The notes under the pieces are model-generated. The model was not told the DNA's origin. It did not search any database and saw nothing but the letters and a program-made list of their open reading frames with translations. A stretch of 64,000 nt of DNA from Gemmatimonadales bacterium (GTDB taxonomy: Bacteria > Gemmatimonadota > Gemmatimonadetes > Gemmatimonadales > GWC2-71-9). This document shows, in pieces, positions 51,983 to 61,296 of the stretch (the stretch's first letter is position 1; each line of letters opens with the position of its first letter). The stretch is from the NCBI GenBank assembly GCA_036265815.1, contig DATAOI010000028.1, forward strand, positions 1 through 64,000, written 5' to 3'. The position numbers and the translations under genes are program-made.

Positions 51983-53572
51983 ATGAGAGTCCGGGCCACA
52001 CACCTTTACCCGCTTCTTCTCGCCTCCTTCCCCGCGCTGCACCTCGCCGCCGGTAACCCGGGTGAGTACACGCGGCGGGACCTCGCGACCGTGCTGCTTG
52101 CCATCGGCTTCGGGGTCCTCCTTCTGTCCGGTCTGTGCTACGGTCTGGCCCGGCTCGCACTTCGCCGGAGCCATCCTGGATTGACGCCGATGCTGGTAGC
52201 CGTAGTGGTCGGCTGGTGCTTCTTCTATCTGCCGGTCGACAGCAGGCTGTACCGTATGAGCGGCGGAGTACTTCCGCACTGGTTGTTGGCTGGGCTGGGG
52301 CTTGCGGTAACAGCCGGCATCCTGGCCTGGCTGTTGGGGCGTCAGGAGCGTCTCGATGCCTCGGGCCGTTTTCTCTCCGTGCTCGCCACCCTGCTCGTCG
52401 TGTTCTCGCTGATGACCATCGTCGTTGCGCAGGTGCGCTCTTCCCACCGCATCGCGCGGAGCGCGCTCGCGGAGGAACTGGCCCGGCCGCTTGGCGCGAA
52501 CCCCGCGACGGCCGGCGAGCTCCGTCCGCGACCGGACATCTATCTGGTCCTGCTGGACATGTACGCGAGCTCCGCTGTCCTGCGAGAGCGATACGGGTTC
52601 GACAACCGGCGCTTTGACGACAGCCTTCGGGCACTGGGCTTCACCGTCCCGCCGGATGTTCACAGCAACTACAATCAAACCCGCCATTCGCTCCCCTCAC
52701 TCCTCAACTTTGCCCATATGAGCCAGGTGGGTGAGGAGCTCGGAAGCAAGTCGACCGATGCGTCGCTCTCCTACTACTTACTGCGGAACAATCGGGTTGC
52801 CCGGTTCCTGCAGTCTCTGGGGTACCGGTTTCTGTTCTTCCCGTCGAGCTGGTGGCCAGGCACCCACGACAACCCTCATGCCGATGTGCGCTTCGATGCG
52901 TGGGCGGGATCGGGACTGCGCGGAGCCCTCCTCCAAAGCGATCTGCGACGCCACCTACGGTCCCTCACGCCGCTTGGGCTGCTCGACCTCGGTGCCACTG
53001 ATTTCCAGCACCCGAGGAGGACCTTCGAGGGCCTCAAGAAAGTGGCCCACATCCCGGGGCCGACCTTTGCCTTCGCGCACGTTCTCCTGCCACATCCACC
53101 GTTCATCGTCGACCAGGACTGCCGCCCGACGGTCAGAACGCTGCCGCTCGACAGCGCGGAGGCCGCGCGGGCCTACACCCGCCAGTACCTCGACCAGCTC
53201 ATCTGCACCAATCGCATCGTCCTCGACCTGGTCACGACTTTGCTGAGGACCTCGCCTTCCCCGCCCGTGATCATCCTTCAGGGCGATCACGGTGCGACCT
53301 CGCTGGAGCCCCTCGCGCTGGTGCCCCGGAAGCCCCGCTCGGGTGTCGAGGCCCGGGCTGAGTTCGGCGCGTTTGGGGCGTACTACTTGCCGGCGGGAGG
53401 GACTCGCGCGCTGGCTGGCTCGATCACACTGGTCAACCTGTTCCGGGACATTCTCAATTACTACTTCGGCCTGGACATCCCACGTCAGCCAGACAGCCTG
53501 TATTATTTGATAGGCGTGCAGTATCCAAACCGGTTCTTGCGCGTCACTCCGGGGGAGCTCGAGGCTCCTTAG
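51983..53572 (+). CDS. Membrane-bound alkaline-phosphatase-superfamily (sulfatase/phosphotransferase-like) enzyme
   Basis: The 529-residue protein has an N-terminal membrane domain with 4-5 helices (about 1-155) and a periplasmic enzyme domain. This opens PDIYLVLLDMYASSAVLRER (metal Asp and nucleophile region), then HSNYNQTRHSLPSLLNF, and later LQGDHGATS, a metal His/Asp pair. Relatives include phosphoethanolamine and phosphoglycerol transferases and sulfatases. The nucleophile residue cannot be fixed by eye (Ser or Thr in YASSAV). Substrate may be the glycan or its lipid carrier. Confidence 0.85.
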   Translation: MRVRATHLYPLLLASFPALHLAAGNPGEYTRRDLATVLLAIGFGVLLLSGLCYGLARLALRRSHPGLTPMLVAVVVGWCFFYLPVDSRLYRMSGGVLPHWLLAGLGLAVTAGILAWLLGRQERLDASGRFLSVLATLLVVFSLMTIVVAQVRSSHRIARSALAEELARPLGANPATAGELRPRPDIYLVLLDMYASSAVLRERYGFDNRRFDDSLRALGFTVPPDVHSNYNQTRHSLPSLLNFAHMSQVGEELGSKSTDASLSYYLLRNNRVARFLQSLGYRFLFFPSSWWPGTHDNPHADVRFDAWAGSGLRGALLQSDLRRHLRSLTPLGLLDLGATDFQHPRRTFEGLKKVAHIPGPTFAFAHVLLPHPPFIVDQDCRPTVRTLPLDSAEAARAYTRQYLDQLICTNRIVLDLVTTLLRTSPSPPVIILQGDHGATSLEPLALVPRKPRSGVEARAEFGAFGAYYLPAGGTRALAGSITLVNLFRDILNYYFGLDIPRQPDSLYYLIGVQYPNRFLRVTPGELEAP

Positions 53573-53607
53573 CGCCCGGATGGCACCCCGGTGGTGCGAA
53601 CCTGACC

Positions 53608-55155
53608 TCACCGGAATCCGGGGTTCGGTGCTGTGGGCACGCGATAGACCGTGATCTCGCCCACTCGGAACACCTCCGGTGCGCACTTCAGAATTAACGC
53701 CTTCGCCGCTGCATCCTCGCCCGCTTCAAGCACATAATCGTAGTCCTGCCGAATTCGCGCGCAGTTGAGCGGCTCCCAGGACCGCACGCCCCAGGAGCCG
53801 TCTGGCAGGTATGCGCGTCGAAGCACGCGGAAGTGACTGAAGTGGGGATAGGCGGGTTGGCTCGGTCGAGCGCCGGAGGCAGAGAACAGGCCCGGGACTC
53901 GACCCTGCTTCCGAATGATATGCCAGAGCGTGTAGTGGAGATAAGGCTGCACCCGCCCGTGCCTATCCTGATCGGAGATGAGCGGGAGTACACGTGTTCT
54001 CGCCGGCAGCTGTCCCAGTGCGTGATCCAGGTCGGTGAGCTCAGCATCGATACCCACGGCGTTCCATCGGACGATGCCGGCGTGAATCAGACACAAACCG
54101 AATAGAGCGTAGAGCACCGTCCTGGATGGGCGTGTCCGACCGGGCATGCAGAACGGGAGGAGATACGCGGCGGGTAGCCAGCGCGTATCTACGTCTCCCG
54201 CTGCGCTGGCAACGCCGGGAGAGATAGTGTAAAGCAGGAGGAACATGAGCCCGGAAAGAAGGAATGCGTTCGCCCAGGCCTCTCGGCGATTCTGGAGCGC
54301 GAAGGCAATCAGAGCGAAGAGATACGCTCCAGCCATCGCAGTGAGTTGCAGCAGCGACAACGAGTAGAACGGCGCAACCAAGTGGGTCAGTTTCGGCAGG
54401 GCACCCCGGAACTCGGCCGGTGGCACGGCAGTGCGCACGCTCGCGGTAGCGACCTCGATCATGGCCCAGGCCAAGGCGACCCCGGCCGTGATGAGCACCG
54501 TGTTCAGGACCCGCGAGGGCTGCGAACGGCGCGCCTCCTGGTCGCCCCGCCAGCTGTTCCAGAACCCGAGCATCGTGTCGACCCACACAACTACCAGGAC
54601 AATCAGTGGGGCCGAAAGATGGATGAACAGCAGAGCGATACATCCGGCAGTCAAGCCAAGCTGCCACGACCACGAGCGACTGGCTCTCCGAGGCCACCAA
54701 AGGGCCAGCCACGCAAGCGCCAGTCCCAAGCCAATGCTGTAGTTCAGAAAGCCGGACAGATAGTACCACGAGAGGCTGAGCAGAGTTCCGACGAGAGCCC
54801 AGCCTCGCTGCGAAGGAGCGGTGACACGAAGCAGGCAATACATCCCCGCAGGGAGCAGCAGCAGCGGCAAGACACCCATGACCCGAAGTGTGGCCGTCAC
54901 GCCCAGGAGGTGGACCAGCGCGACGCCGAGAAGATCGGTCCCGATGTAGCTCGTCGGCACCAGCCGGACCTGCAGCCAGTCGACGGCTCGTCCGGACAGG
55001 ACCTGATCCATCAGAAAGTATCGGGTCAGGTGATTGACGACGTCCTGGTAAGGAAAATGCGCGGAAGTAAGGGCGACCAACACATTTACGGCAGTGGCGG
55101 CGGCGAGGGTCAGTTCCTCAACGGGCACCCGCCTCCCGCGCACCGGACCCTTCAT
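53608..55155 (-). CDS. Polytopic membrane protein, GT-C-like
   Basis: The 515-residue protein has about 11 membrane segments. The first periplasmic loop, SAHFPYQDVVNHLTRYFLMD, places an Asp in the usual GT-C catalytic position; WYYLSGFLNYSIGLGLALAW and repeated aromatic loops are typical. The soluble C-terminal about 130 residues (from TDLDHALGQLPARTRVLPL) form an extracytoplasmic domain. The family is not named. It probably transfers a sugar from a polyprenyl donor. Converges with the phosphotransferase-like gene. Confidence 0.65.
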   Translation of the reverse strand: MKGPVRGRRVPVEELTLAAATAVNVLVALTSAHFPYQDVVNHLTRYFLMDQVLSGRAVDWLQVRLVPTSYIGTDLLGVALVHLLGVTATLRVMGVLPLLLLPAGMYCLLRVTAPSQRGWALVGTLLSLSWYYLSGFLNYSIGLGLALAWLALWWPRRASRSWSWQLGLTAGCIALLFIHLSAPLIVLVVVWVDTMLGFWNSWRGDQEARRSQPSRVLNTVLITAGVALAWAMIEVATASVRTAVPPAEFRGALPKLTHLVAPFYSLSLLQLTAMAGAYLFALIAFALQNRREAWANAFLLSGLMFLLLYTISPGVASAAGDVDTRWLPAAYLLPFCMPGRTRPSRTVLYALFGLCLIHAGIVRWNAVGIDAELTDLDHALGQLPARTRVLPLISDQDRHGRVQPYLHYTLWHIIRKQGRVPGLFSASGARPSQPAYPHFSHFRVLRRAYLPDGSWGVRSWEPLNCARIRQDYDYVLEAGEDAAAKALILKCAPEVFRVGEITVYRVPTAPNPGFR

Positions 55156-55651
55156 CTAACGGCGACGAGAAAATAGGAACCTGGCAGCGGCAGATAGTCT
55201 TGTCTCCTGGGCAAGCCTGGGGTTAAACACGGGTGCATGATCTCAGTTCCCATGCGGGGCGAGGCCAGCGTTCTCGTCTGGTTGGGCTCCCCGAAGCTAG
55301 CGCACGAGGCCGGACGAGTCACTGGCGACACCTCGGAGGTGGATCTGGGCAACTCCACCCCGCCAGCAAACCTCCGTTCAAGTGGCCCAGAGACGGCTTC
55401 AAAAGGTGCAATTCCGGATACTTACTGAGCAGAATGTTGACAGAAAATTGTTACATTTGATGGATGACGATTCCGTAACTTCTTGCTGCCAATAGTATAG
55501 CGTGGAAGTGTAAATAAGTGAAGCAACAAACTGTATAAAAAGAGGACTCTTTACTGCGCGGGCATTACTTCGATATTACGGGAGAACCCAAGGGCGGTGC
55601 CTGGGACGTGAACGGTTGGGCTCCCACACAAGGAATCGTATGGAGAGGTAG
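55156..55651 (+). promoter_or_regulatory. A+T-rich intergenic region with possible promoter boxes
   Basis: Between the GT-C-like gene and the first beta-helix gene, GC falls sharply over about 55,430-55,560. TTGACA occurs at 55437-55442 but no good -10 lies 17 nt downstream. Another pair is TTCCGT followed after 16 nt by TAGTAT, and TATAAA is at 55534-55539. Which is used is not determinable. GGAGAGG stands before ATG 55652. The first half of this segment holds nothing assignable. Confidence 0.35.
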
Positions 55652-57469
55652 ATGAACTACACATTCAAGCTGTCGCGACGCCTGTCAATGCTCCGTATTG
55701 CCGGCATGTTCCCCGCGTTGCTTTTAGCTTGGGCCTGCACTGACACCGATCCGACCGGGACGGGCGATTCCAGCCCGGGGGTACCAGTCGCCGTCGAGTC
55801 GACTTTCAAAGTCGGCGGGCAAGGTCGAGGCCACGGCAAACCCATCTCGACACCGACGGTCATCCTCACTGTGTCGCCAGATACAGCGACACTCCTGCCG
55901 GGAGCGCAGCGCACGTTTGTCGCCGCCCTCCGGCTGAGCGACGGCACCCCAACCAACGACAGCATTCGGTGGACCGCCTCGGGCGGTACCATCGACGCCG
56001 GCGGTCTATTTACCGCCGGCAAGACCAGCGGCAAGTATCGGGTCTCCGCCGTCGCCGCCACCAGCGGCGCGGGAGATAGTGCCGCGGTTGATATCGTTCC
56101 ACCGACGCCGGTGCTGCAGCGCGTCCTGATAAGCCCGGCAAGCGTCTCCCTGCAATCCGAGGCCACACAGCAGTTCCTGGCGAGCGGAGTAGCGACGGAC
56201 GGATCTACCGTCCCGGTGGCGGTCTCCTGGGCAGCGACGGGTGGCACCATCAGCAGCTCGGGTCTCTACACCGCGGGATCGGCCTCCGGCAATTTCCGCG
56301 TGGTGGGGCGGGATAGCGCCTCCGGGCTAGCCGACACGTCCCTCGTAAGCGTCACCGCGCCCGCGCCGCCACCCCCGCCCAGCGGGTTCGACACTACGGG
56401 CTGGGTCGTGCTCCACCCTGGTGATGATCTGCGGGCCGAGGTCTCTGCCAAGCCTGCCGGGACCCGCTTCTACTTCCGCGCAGGTACCTATCGCCAGCAA
56501 GGCACCTCGGTCAAGGACAACATGGTATTCCGCGGCGAGCCGGGCGCGATCCTGGACGGCGAAAACGTCGCACCCTACGCATTCGAGACCCTGACTTCCA
56601 TACCCAAAGCGGTCCGCATCACTGGGCTGGTCATCGAGCACTACAATCCGCCGCACCAGCAGAGCGCGATCCAGGGCGATAATGGGCAGGGCTGGACCGT
56701 GGATTCCAATGAGATCGCCTATAATGGTCAGCATGGCGTCCGATTGGGCGTGAATTGGATGCTCCGGGGGAACCACGTCCACCACAACGGGACGGTCGGA
56801 ATAACCTGCTACAAGTGCGCTGGCGCGCAGGTGATCGGAAACGAAGTGGATCACAACCCGGCGACCACGATCACTGAGACCGGCGCTCTTGCCGAGGCGG
56901 CAAACATCAAGCTCCTGATCGTCACCAATGGCCTGGTCGTGCGGCGAAACTACGTTCACGACGGTCTCAATAAAGGCATCTGGCTGGACACCGACAACCA
57001 GAATTATGTCGTGGACTCCAACACGGTCAGCAATCACGGACAGGCCGGCATCTGGATCGAGGCCAGCCTCGCTGGGGTGGTTCGCGGCAACACGGTCACT
57101 ACGTGCGGCACTCGAGGGAATAGTTGGCTCGATGGCGCCGGTATCCAGGTGACCAACTCCGGTGGCGTTGAGATCGCGAGGAACACAGTGAGTGGCTGTG
57201 CGAACGGGATCACCGGGATGTACGTCTATGCCACCAGCGGGAATTACGCCAAGGCACTCCAGAACCTTTGGGTGCATGACAACAATGTGACCATGACCAA
57301 GGGCGTGACCGGGGTCGGCACTTCGGGCACAACGTCGACGGCGGTCTGGGACAGTCAGAACAATCGATTCGTCAACAATACCTATCAGCTGACGCCCACG
57401 GCTCCCTTCCGTTGGCGGCTTAACGCGACGCTCACGCAAGCACAGTGGCAGGCGGCCGGACAGGACTGA
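55652..57469 (+). CDS. Right-handed beta-helix lipoprotein with N-terminal Ig-like domains
   Basis: The 605-residue protein has a lipoprotein signal (LLLAWAC, Cys at about 29), two Ig-like/BIG-type repeats (about 70-145 and 150-235: VILTVSPDTATLLPGAQRTF, VLISPASVSLQSEATQQF), a proline-rich linker, and a C-terminal beta-helix (about 255-585) with recurring NxVxxN-type coils (NHVHHNG, NYVHDG, NNVTM). Parallel beta-helix proteins are often polysaccharide lyases, epimerases or adhesins. No catalytic residues are identifiable. A paralogue follows at 57864. Confidence 0.85.
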   Translation: MNYTFKLSRRLSMLRIAGMFPALLLAWACTDTDPTGTGDSSPGVPVAVESTFKVGGQGRGHGKPISTPTVILTVSPDTATLLPGAQRTFVAALRLSDGTPTNDSIRWTASGGTIDAGGLFTAGKTSGKYRVSAVAATSGAGDSAAVDIVPPTPVLQRVLISPASVSLQSEATQQFLASGVATDGSTVPVAVSWAATGGTISSSGLYTAGSASGNFRVVGRDSASGLADTSLVSVTAPAPPPPPSGFDTTGWVVLHPGDDLRAEVSAKPAGTRFYFRAGTYRQQGTSVKDNMVFRGEPGAILDGENVAPYAFETLTSIPKAVRITGLVIEHYNPPHQQSAIQGDNGQGWTVDSNEIAYNGQHGVRLGVNWMLRGNHVHHNGTVGITCYKCAGAQVIGNEVDHNPATTITETGALAEAANIKLLIVTNGLVVRRNYVHDGLNKGIWLDTDNQNYVVDSNTVSNHGQAGIWIEASLAGVVRGNTVTTCGTRGNSWLDGAGIQVTNSGGVEIARNTVSGCANGITGMYVYATSGNYAKALQNLWVHDNNVTMTKGVTGVGTSGTTSTAVWDSQNNRFVNNTYQLTPTAPFRWRLNATLTQAQWQAAGQD

Positions 57470-57518
57470 GGGCATGCGCGTCCCAGACCTGACTGACGCA
57501 GTAGATCTAGCCACGCGC

Positions 57519-57549
57519 GAACCCGGTATTCCAGGTGGATACCGGGTTC
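57519..57549 (+). terminator. Terminator-like hairpin after the first beta-helix gene
   Basis: GAACCCGGTAT (57519-57529) and ATACCGGGTTC (57539-57549) form a perfect 11-bp stem with a 9-nt loop, 49 nt after the stop codon. No T-run follows, so it would need Rho or be an RNA-stabilising structure. It separates the first beta-helix gene from the promoter of the second. Confidence 0.45.
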
Positions 57550-57579
57550 GAGTGTATAGAATCTGACAGGCTCCCCCGC

Positions 57580-57608
57580 TTGACACGACTTGCACGCGGT
57601 GCGATACT
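57580..57608 (+). promoter_or_regulatory. Sigma-70-type promoter of the second beta-helix gene
   Basis: TTGACA (57580-57585) and GATACT (57603-57608) are separated by exactly 17 nt. This is the best consensus match found in the window. Transcription would start near 57615, giving a leader of about 250 nt before the GTG start at 57864. The segment 57616-57863 shows no gene. Confidence 0.6.
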
Positions 57609-57863
57609 CTGACCCGTCGCGAGCTCTGAAAACGAGATTGCGCTCTCCCGGGCGCCGTTCCATCGCGATCTGCCGACACCTCCTAGTCGCCAGCTAACTC
57701 CCGGTACACCTAAATCGAGCCTCCCGCCCTTCAGCGGGAACCACGTGCCGCCTTGCGTCACGTTTGCTCGGCCTGCGGCCGCAGGCTCTGCCATGCGGCC
57801 CAGTGCTCCGGGCCGTGCCACGGGCGTGCTCAACTCCGTACCCGGAAAGGGACTCCTACGTCC

Positions 57864-59156
57864 GTGCCCAACCGCCACTCAGTAACCCAGCGGCTGCCCA
57901 TCATCGCCGCCCGACTCCGTGATCGATTGCTGGCGACTGTCATCGCCGCTGGTCTCCTCGGCGCCTGCGCCGAGCCACTCGACCCAATCACCCGCGACGA
58001 GACCAATTCAAGTGCCCCGGCGACTTCTGACCCGAGTCAACTCCTGTCCACCACTGATGGGGTCCCCATCTATCCTGGACAGAGCATTCAGTCAGCGGTG
58101 AACGCCAGACCGGCTGGCACCAAGTTCACCATCAAGGCGGGAACGCATCACCGGCAGAGGGTCGTGCCAAAGGATTATGACAAATTCGTAGGCGAGCCAG
58201 GCGCGATCCTGGATGGCGACAAAATCACCTATTATGCATTCGAGACCCTGCGGAGTGCACCCAGGGGTGTCGTCATCCAAGGCCTCATCATTCAGAACTA
58301 CGCGACCAGCGACGCGGGGCAGGCCGTCATACAGGGCGATAACGCTATCAACTGGACGGTCGAGGCCAACGAGATCCGGTACAACACCCGGACGGGTCTG
58401 CATACCGGGGATGGGATGAAGGTCCTCCGCAACAAGATTCATCACAACGGATTGTCGGGTATTAACGGCTACCGGTCGGACAACGTTCTCGTAGAAGGCA
58501 ACGAGGTTTCCTACAATAACGCCTCAAATTCGACGTCCACCCCTTCGCTAAGCTCCATGGCCGGCATGAAATTTCTGCAGGGGCAGAACCTCACAGTCCG
58601 GAACAACAACGTGCATGATAACACGGGCAAGGGGATCTGGACTGATCACATGTATCTGAACACCCTGATCGAGGGCAACCAGGTCACGGCCAACCGCGAT
58701 GCCGGCATCTGGCACGAGGCCAGCTACAGCGCAATCATCCGGAATAATCTCTGCCAGAAGAATGGTGCGGCGGGCAGTGGCTGGCTGGCGAACTCTGGGA
58801 TCCAGGTCTCCAATTCCCCGAACGTCGAGATCTACGGCAACACTGTCGCATACAACGGCAACGGCATCGGTGTGATGTACGCGTCCGGATACCCCACTAC
58901 GGGACCATACGGCGCGCTCATCGTACAGAATTTGTACGTGCACGACAATACGGTGAAGATGTCCAGTGGAAGGACCGGACTGGTCACCAATACCGGCGAC
59001 AAATCCATCTACACCAGCCGAAACAACCGGTTCGTGCACAACACTTACTATCTCGGCTCGAGCACGACCACGTACTTCACCTGGAACGAAGTCAACAGGA
59101 CCCCTGCCCAGTGGCGGGGGATTCCGGAGGATGCCACCGGCACGTTCAATTACTGA
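57864..59156 (+). CDS. Right-handed beta-helix lipoprotein, paralogue of the upstream gene
   Basis: From GTG 57864 the 430-residue protein has a lipoprotein signal (AAGLLGAC, Cys at about 34) and a beta-helix without the Ig-like repeats. Aligned with its neighbour, the shared blocks are GEPGAILDGDKITYYAFETL, VIQGDNAINWTVEANEIRYN and GIWHEASYSAIIRNN. The two are tandem duplicates, one with Ig-like repeats. An upstream frame to 57753 lacks signal features. Its stop overlaps the convergent GT4 gene by 7 nt. Enzymatic role unknown. Confidence 0.85.
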   Translation: MPNRHSVTQRLPIIAARLRDRLLATVIAAGLLGACAEPLDPITRDETNSSAPATSDPSQLLSTTDGVPIYPGQSIQSAVNARPAGTKFTIKAGTHHRQRVVPKDYDKFVGEPGAILDGDKITYYAFETLRSAPRGVVIQGLIIQNYATSDAGQAVIQGDNAINWTVEANEIRYNTRTGLHTGDGMKVLRNKIHHNGLSGINGYRSDNVLVEGNEVSYNNASNSTSTPSLSSMAGMKFLQGQNLTVRNNNVHDNTGKGIWTDHMYLNTLIEGNQVTANRDAGIWHEASYSAIIRNNLCQKNGAAGSGWLANSGIQVSNSPNVEIYGNTVAYNGNGIGVMYASGYPTTGPYGALIVQNLYVHDNTVKMSSGRTGLVTNTGDKSIYTSRNNRFVHNTYYLGSSTTTYFTWNEVNRTPAQWRGIPEDATGTFNY

Positions 59157-60364
59157 CCGGCCGGAAGCCCAAGGACTGCTGCGAACTTCTCTCGCAGCAG
59201 CCCTCGGGCATGGCTCCCGTCGAGGTTGGATGTGGTCGTCAGCGATGGCTGGCGGACGAAACGCTTCATGGCATCGCCGATTCGGCGGGCGGTCTCCTCG
59301 ACATTCCCAGGCTCGATTATCTCCATACGGCTCATGTCCTTGGCAGTCTCCGCCAGGACTCGTGCTCCGCCATGGCCGAGCACGATGACCGGTACGCCTC
59401 CCGCCATGGCCTCAGCGAGTGCGATCCCGCCTTCCTCCCGTAGGCCTGTGAAAACTGCGGCGGCGGCACGAGCCAGCAAATTCATTACTTCCGAGCGGGG
59501 CAACGCCCCTCGTAGCTCCAGCCGGTCTGCCACCCCCAGACGGCGAGCCAGACGAAGCAAAGCACCGCGTTCGGGCCCGTTACCTACCATCACAAGTCTC
59601 ACGTCCTCCGGAGCGTGTGCGAGTGCACGCACAGCCAGGCGGGGACCCTTCCTGGACTCAAGGGCGCCGACGTAAAGGCAATGGTTCCCAGGTGCATTCC
59701 GTGGTACCGTGGGCACCTCGAGCAACAGGCCATGGTTCAGGATGGCTGCCCGAGAGCGAGTGGACGCCGGCAAGCGAGCGAGAGTGGCCTCGTTTTGGAT
59801 GAGGCACACGGATGCCCGTTGCCAAGTGCGCCGAGTCGCCGGGAGCCAACTCATCATGCGTACACTCACTCTGTCGAGGATTTCGTCCCACACTCCACGC
59901 CACCCGAGCAGCGGCCAGAGCCGCAAGGGAGTGGTGACTGCACCCCCAACCGGACCCCACACGCTGGGCACGTCATAGTCGGTGGCCGGTGAGGGGAGCC
60001 AGTAGGTGGAATAGCTGACGTGGCAAACCGCGTCGAATGGCTGCTCCCTGTGCAACTGTCGCCCTATTTGGTTCGCGCTGTGGAGCCATCGCAGGTAAAG
60101 CAAGAACCAGGTCACTCGATGGCCCTTGGCCAGCAATCCCCAGCGGGGCTCGCCGACCTCTATGAACTGCAGCCCCGCACGATTAGCGGACGCTTGCCAC
60201 TGCCGGATACCGTCGGTGTGCTCCGGACCTACCAACACGGTGCAGTCGGCGAGCTCGGAGAGCTCCCGCACCATGCCCCAGCCGGCACCGGGCTCCGAGC
60301 CACGCCCCGGTTCACAGGCATAGGCGAAGATCAGAATTCTTGGGGCGCTTGAAGGCCAGGTCAT
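59150..60364 (-). CDS. GT4-family glycosyltransferase
   Basis: The 404-residue protein has the GT4 fold: N-terminal RILIFAYACEPGRGSEPGAGWG and C-terminal CLYVGALESRKGPRLAVRAL, VMVGNGPERGALLRL, and the donor loop GLREEGGIALAEAMAGGVPVIVLG with its Glu residues intact. It probably transfers a sugar to the growing chain; donor not assignable. It is the last gene of a minus-strand set (dTMP-kinase-like, APH-like, GT4) with 14-nt and 4-nt junctions, and converges with the beta-helix gene. Confidence 0.93.
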   Translation of the reverse strand: MTWPSSAPRILIFAYACEPGRGSEPGAGWGMVRELSELADCTVLVGPEHTDGIRQWQASANRAGLQFIEVGEPRWGLLAKGHRVTWFLLYLRWLHSANQIGRQLHREQPFDAVCHVSYSTYWLPSPATDYDVPSVWGPVGGAVTTPLRLWPLLGWRGVWDEILDRVSVRMMSWLPATRRTWQRASVCLIQNEATLARLPASTRSRAAILNHGLLLEVPTVPRNAPGNHCLYVGALESRKGPRLAVRALAHAPEDVRLVMVGNGPERGALLRLARRLGVADRLELRGALPRSEVMNLLARAAAAVFTGLREEGGIALAEAMAGGVPVIVLGHGGARVLAETAKDMSRMEIIEPGNVEETARRIGDAMKRFVRQPSLTTTSNLDGSHARGLLREKFAAVLGLPAGQ

Positions 60365-60378
60365 CCGCTAAGGCATCA

Positions 60379-61296
60379 CTATGTCGAGCGATCGCGGGCG
60401 ACACTGCGCTGCTCTAACGCCGCCGCAAGGCCGCGCGCCAGTCGTAAATCACGGGCATTGCTCGGCCGCTGGTTGATCCGTTCACGCCAGAAACGCATCG
60501 CCTCCGGACTCCCCCGTACCTCTCTCGCGCTGTTACTTAGTGCAGCAGCAGTGGCACGGTAGAATACCTCGTCCGCACCAGCCGGGCCCCACCCCGCAAA
60601 TTCCCAGTCGATCAAGAAAAGTGCTCCGCCGCGCATCTGCCGAAGATTCCAGGGCGCGAAGTCTCCATGCATTGGCCGCCATCCCGGCGCGATCCCATGC
60701 GGCTTCGGGCAGCCGGCTAGCGCGAGTTCCACCTCCCCAAGGATCTGCCCAAGCGGCGGGTGCGAGGGCACGCGGTGTAGTTGGGCGGGCAGCGGGGTAA
60801 CGGCGAGGTATTGCCACCCCTTCACGACACCTGATCCCAAAGGAGTCGGTACTCGAAAGGTACGGGGGTGATAGTCCGCGAGTACCCGGAGCGCACGTTC
60901 CTCATTGGTCAGCGACTCGGAGTTGCCTTTCCGAACCTTGACGAATGCTCTGGGTACGCCCCGAGCCAGGAGAAGCAGTGCCAGCCCAGGTCTAGCCGCC
61001 TGCATTCGATTATAGCCGGCCAATGAGTCGAACGGTCCTACCAGATCCCGCAAGGTCTGCGAAAGTTCCTCCCAAGCCGCGTCGACGGGAGGGCTCCAGA
61101 CAACAGAGCGGCCGGGTAAGCTGGTAGGGCCGAGCAGTCGAATCCATAGCCATGCGGCTCGCTGAAGCCACATGGCCCGAGGGCGGCAAGCCGAGTACAG
61201 AGCGAGACCGGCAAGTGCGGCTTCACGAGAGGATAAAGGTATCTTGAGATGATCCCAGCCCGGCGGGAAGTCTTTGTAACGCATCGGGGTCGTCAT
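60379..61296 (-). CDS. APH/choline-kinase-like phosphotransferase
   Basis: The 305-residue protein has the APH-family catalytic loop WRPMHGDFAPWNLR (HGDxxxxN, catalytic Asp and metal Asn) and the metal motif LIDWEFAGWG, plus the lysine-type strand RAFVKVRKG. The N-terminal 110 residues are not conserved with known APH enzymes. It probably phosphorylates a small hydroxyl- or amino-bearing substrate, perhaps a sugar or choline-type headgroup. Its GTG/ATG start overlaps the dTMP-kinase-like stop (ATGA), so it belongs to the glycan operon rather than being a resistance gene. Confidence 0.85.
   Translation of the reverse strand: MTTPMRYKDFPPGWDHLKIPLSSREAALAGLALYSACRPRAMWLQRAAWLWIRLLGPTSLPGRSVVWSPPVDAAWEELSQTLRDLVGPFDSLAGYNRMQAARPGLALLLLARGVPRAFVKVRKGNSESLTNEERALRVLADYHPRTFRVPTPLGSGVVKGWQYLAVTPLPAQLHRVPSHPPLGQILGEVELALAGCPKPHGIAPGWRPMHGDFAPWNLRQMRGGALFLIDWEFAGWGPAGADEVFYRATAAALSNSAREVRGSPEAMRFWRERINQRPSNARDLRLARGLAAALEQRSVARDRST

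Noticed and set aside
55437-55466. TTGACA at 55437 as a strong promoter
   Set aside because: No recognisable -10 box lies 16-18 nt downstream (the sequence there is near TGGATG), so the match is only half a promoter.
60379-61296. Aminoglycoside resistance gene (APH-like)
   Set aside because: It is translationally coupled to a dTMP-kinase-like gene and a glycosyltransferase and differs in its N-terminal third, so glycan or headgroup phosphorylation is likelier.
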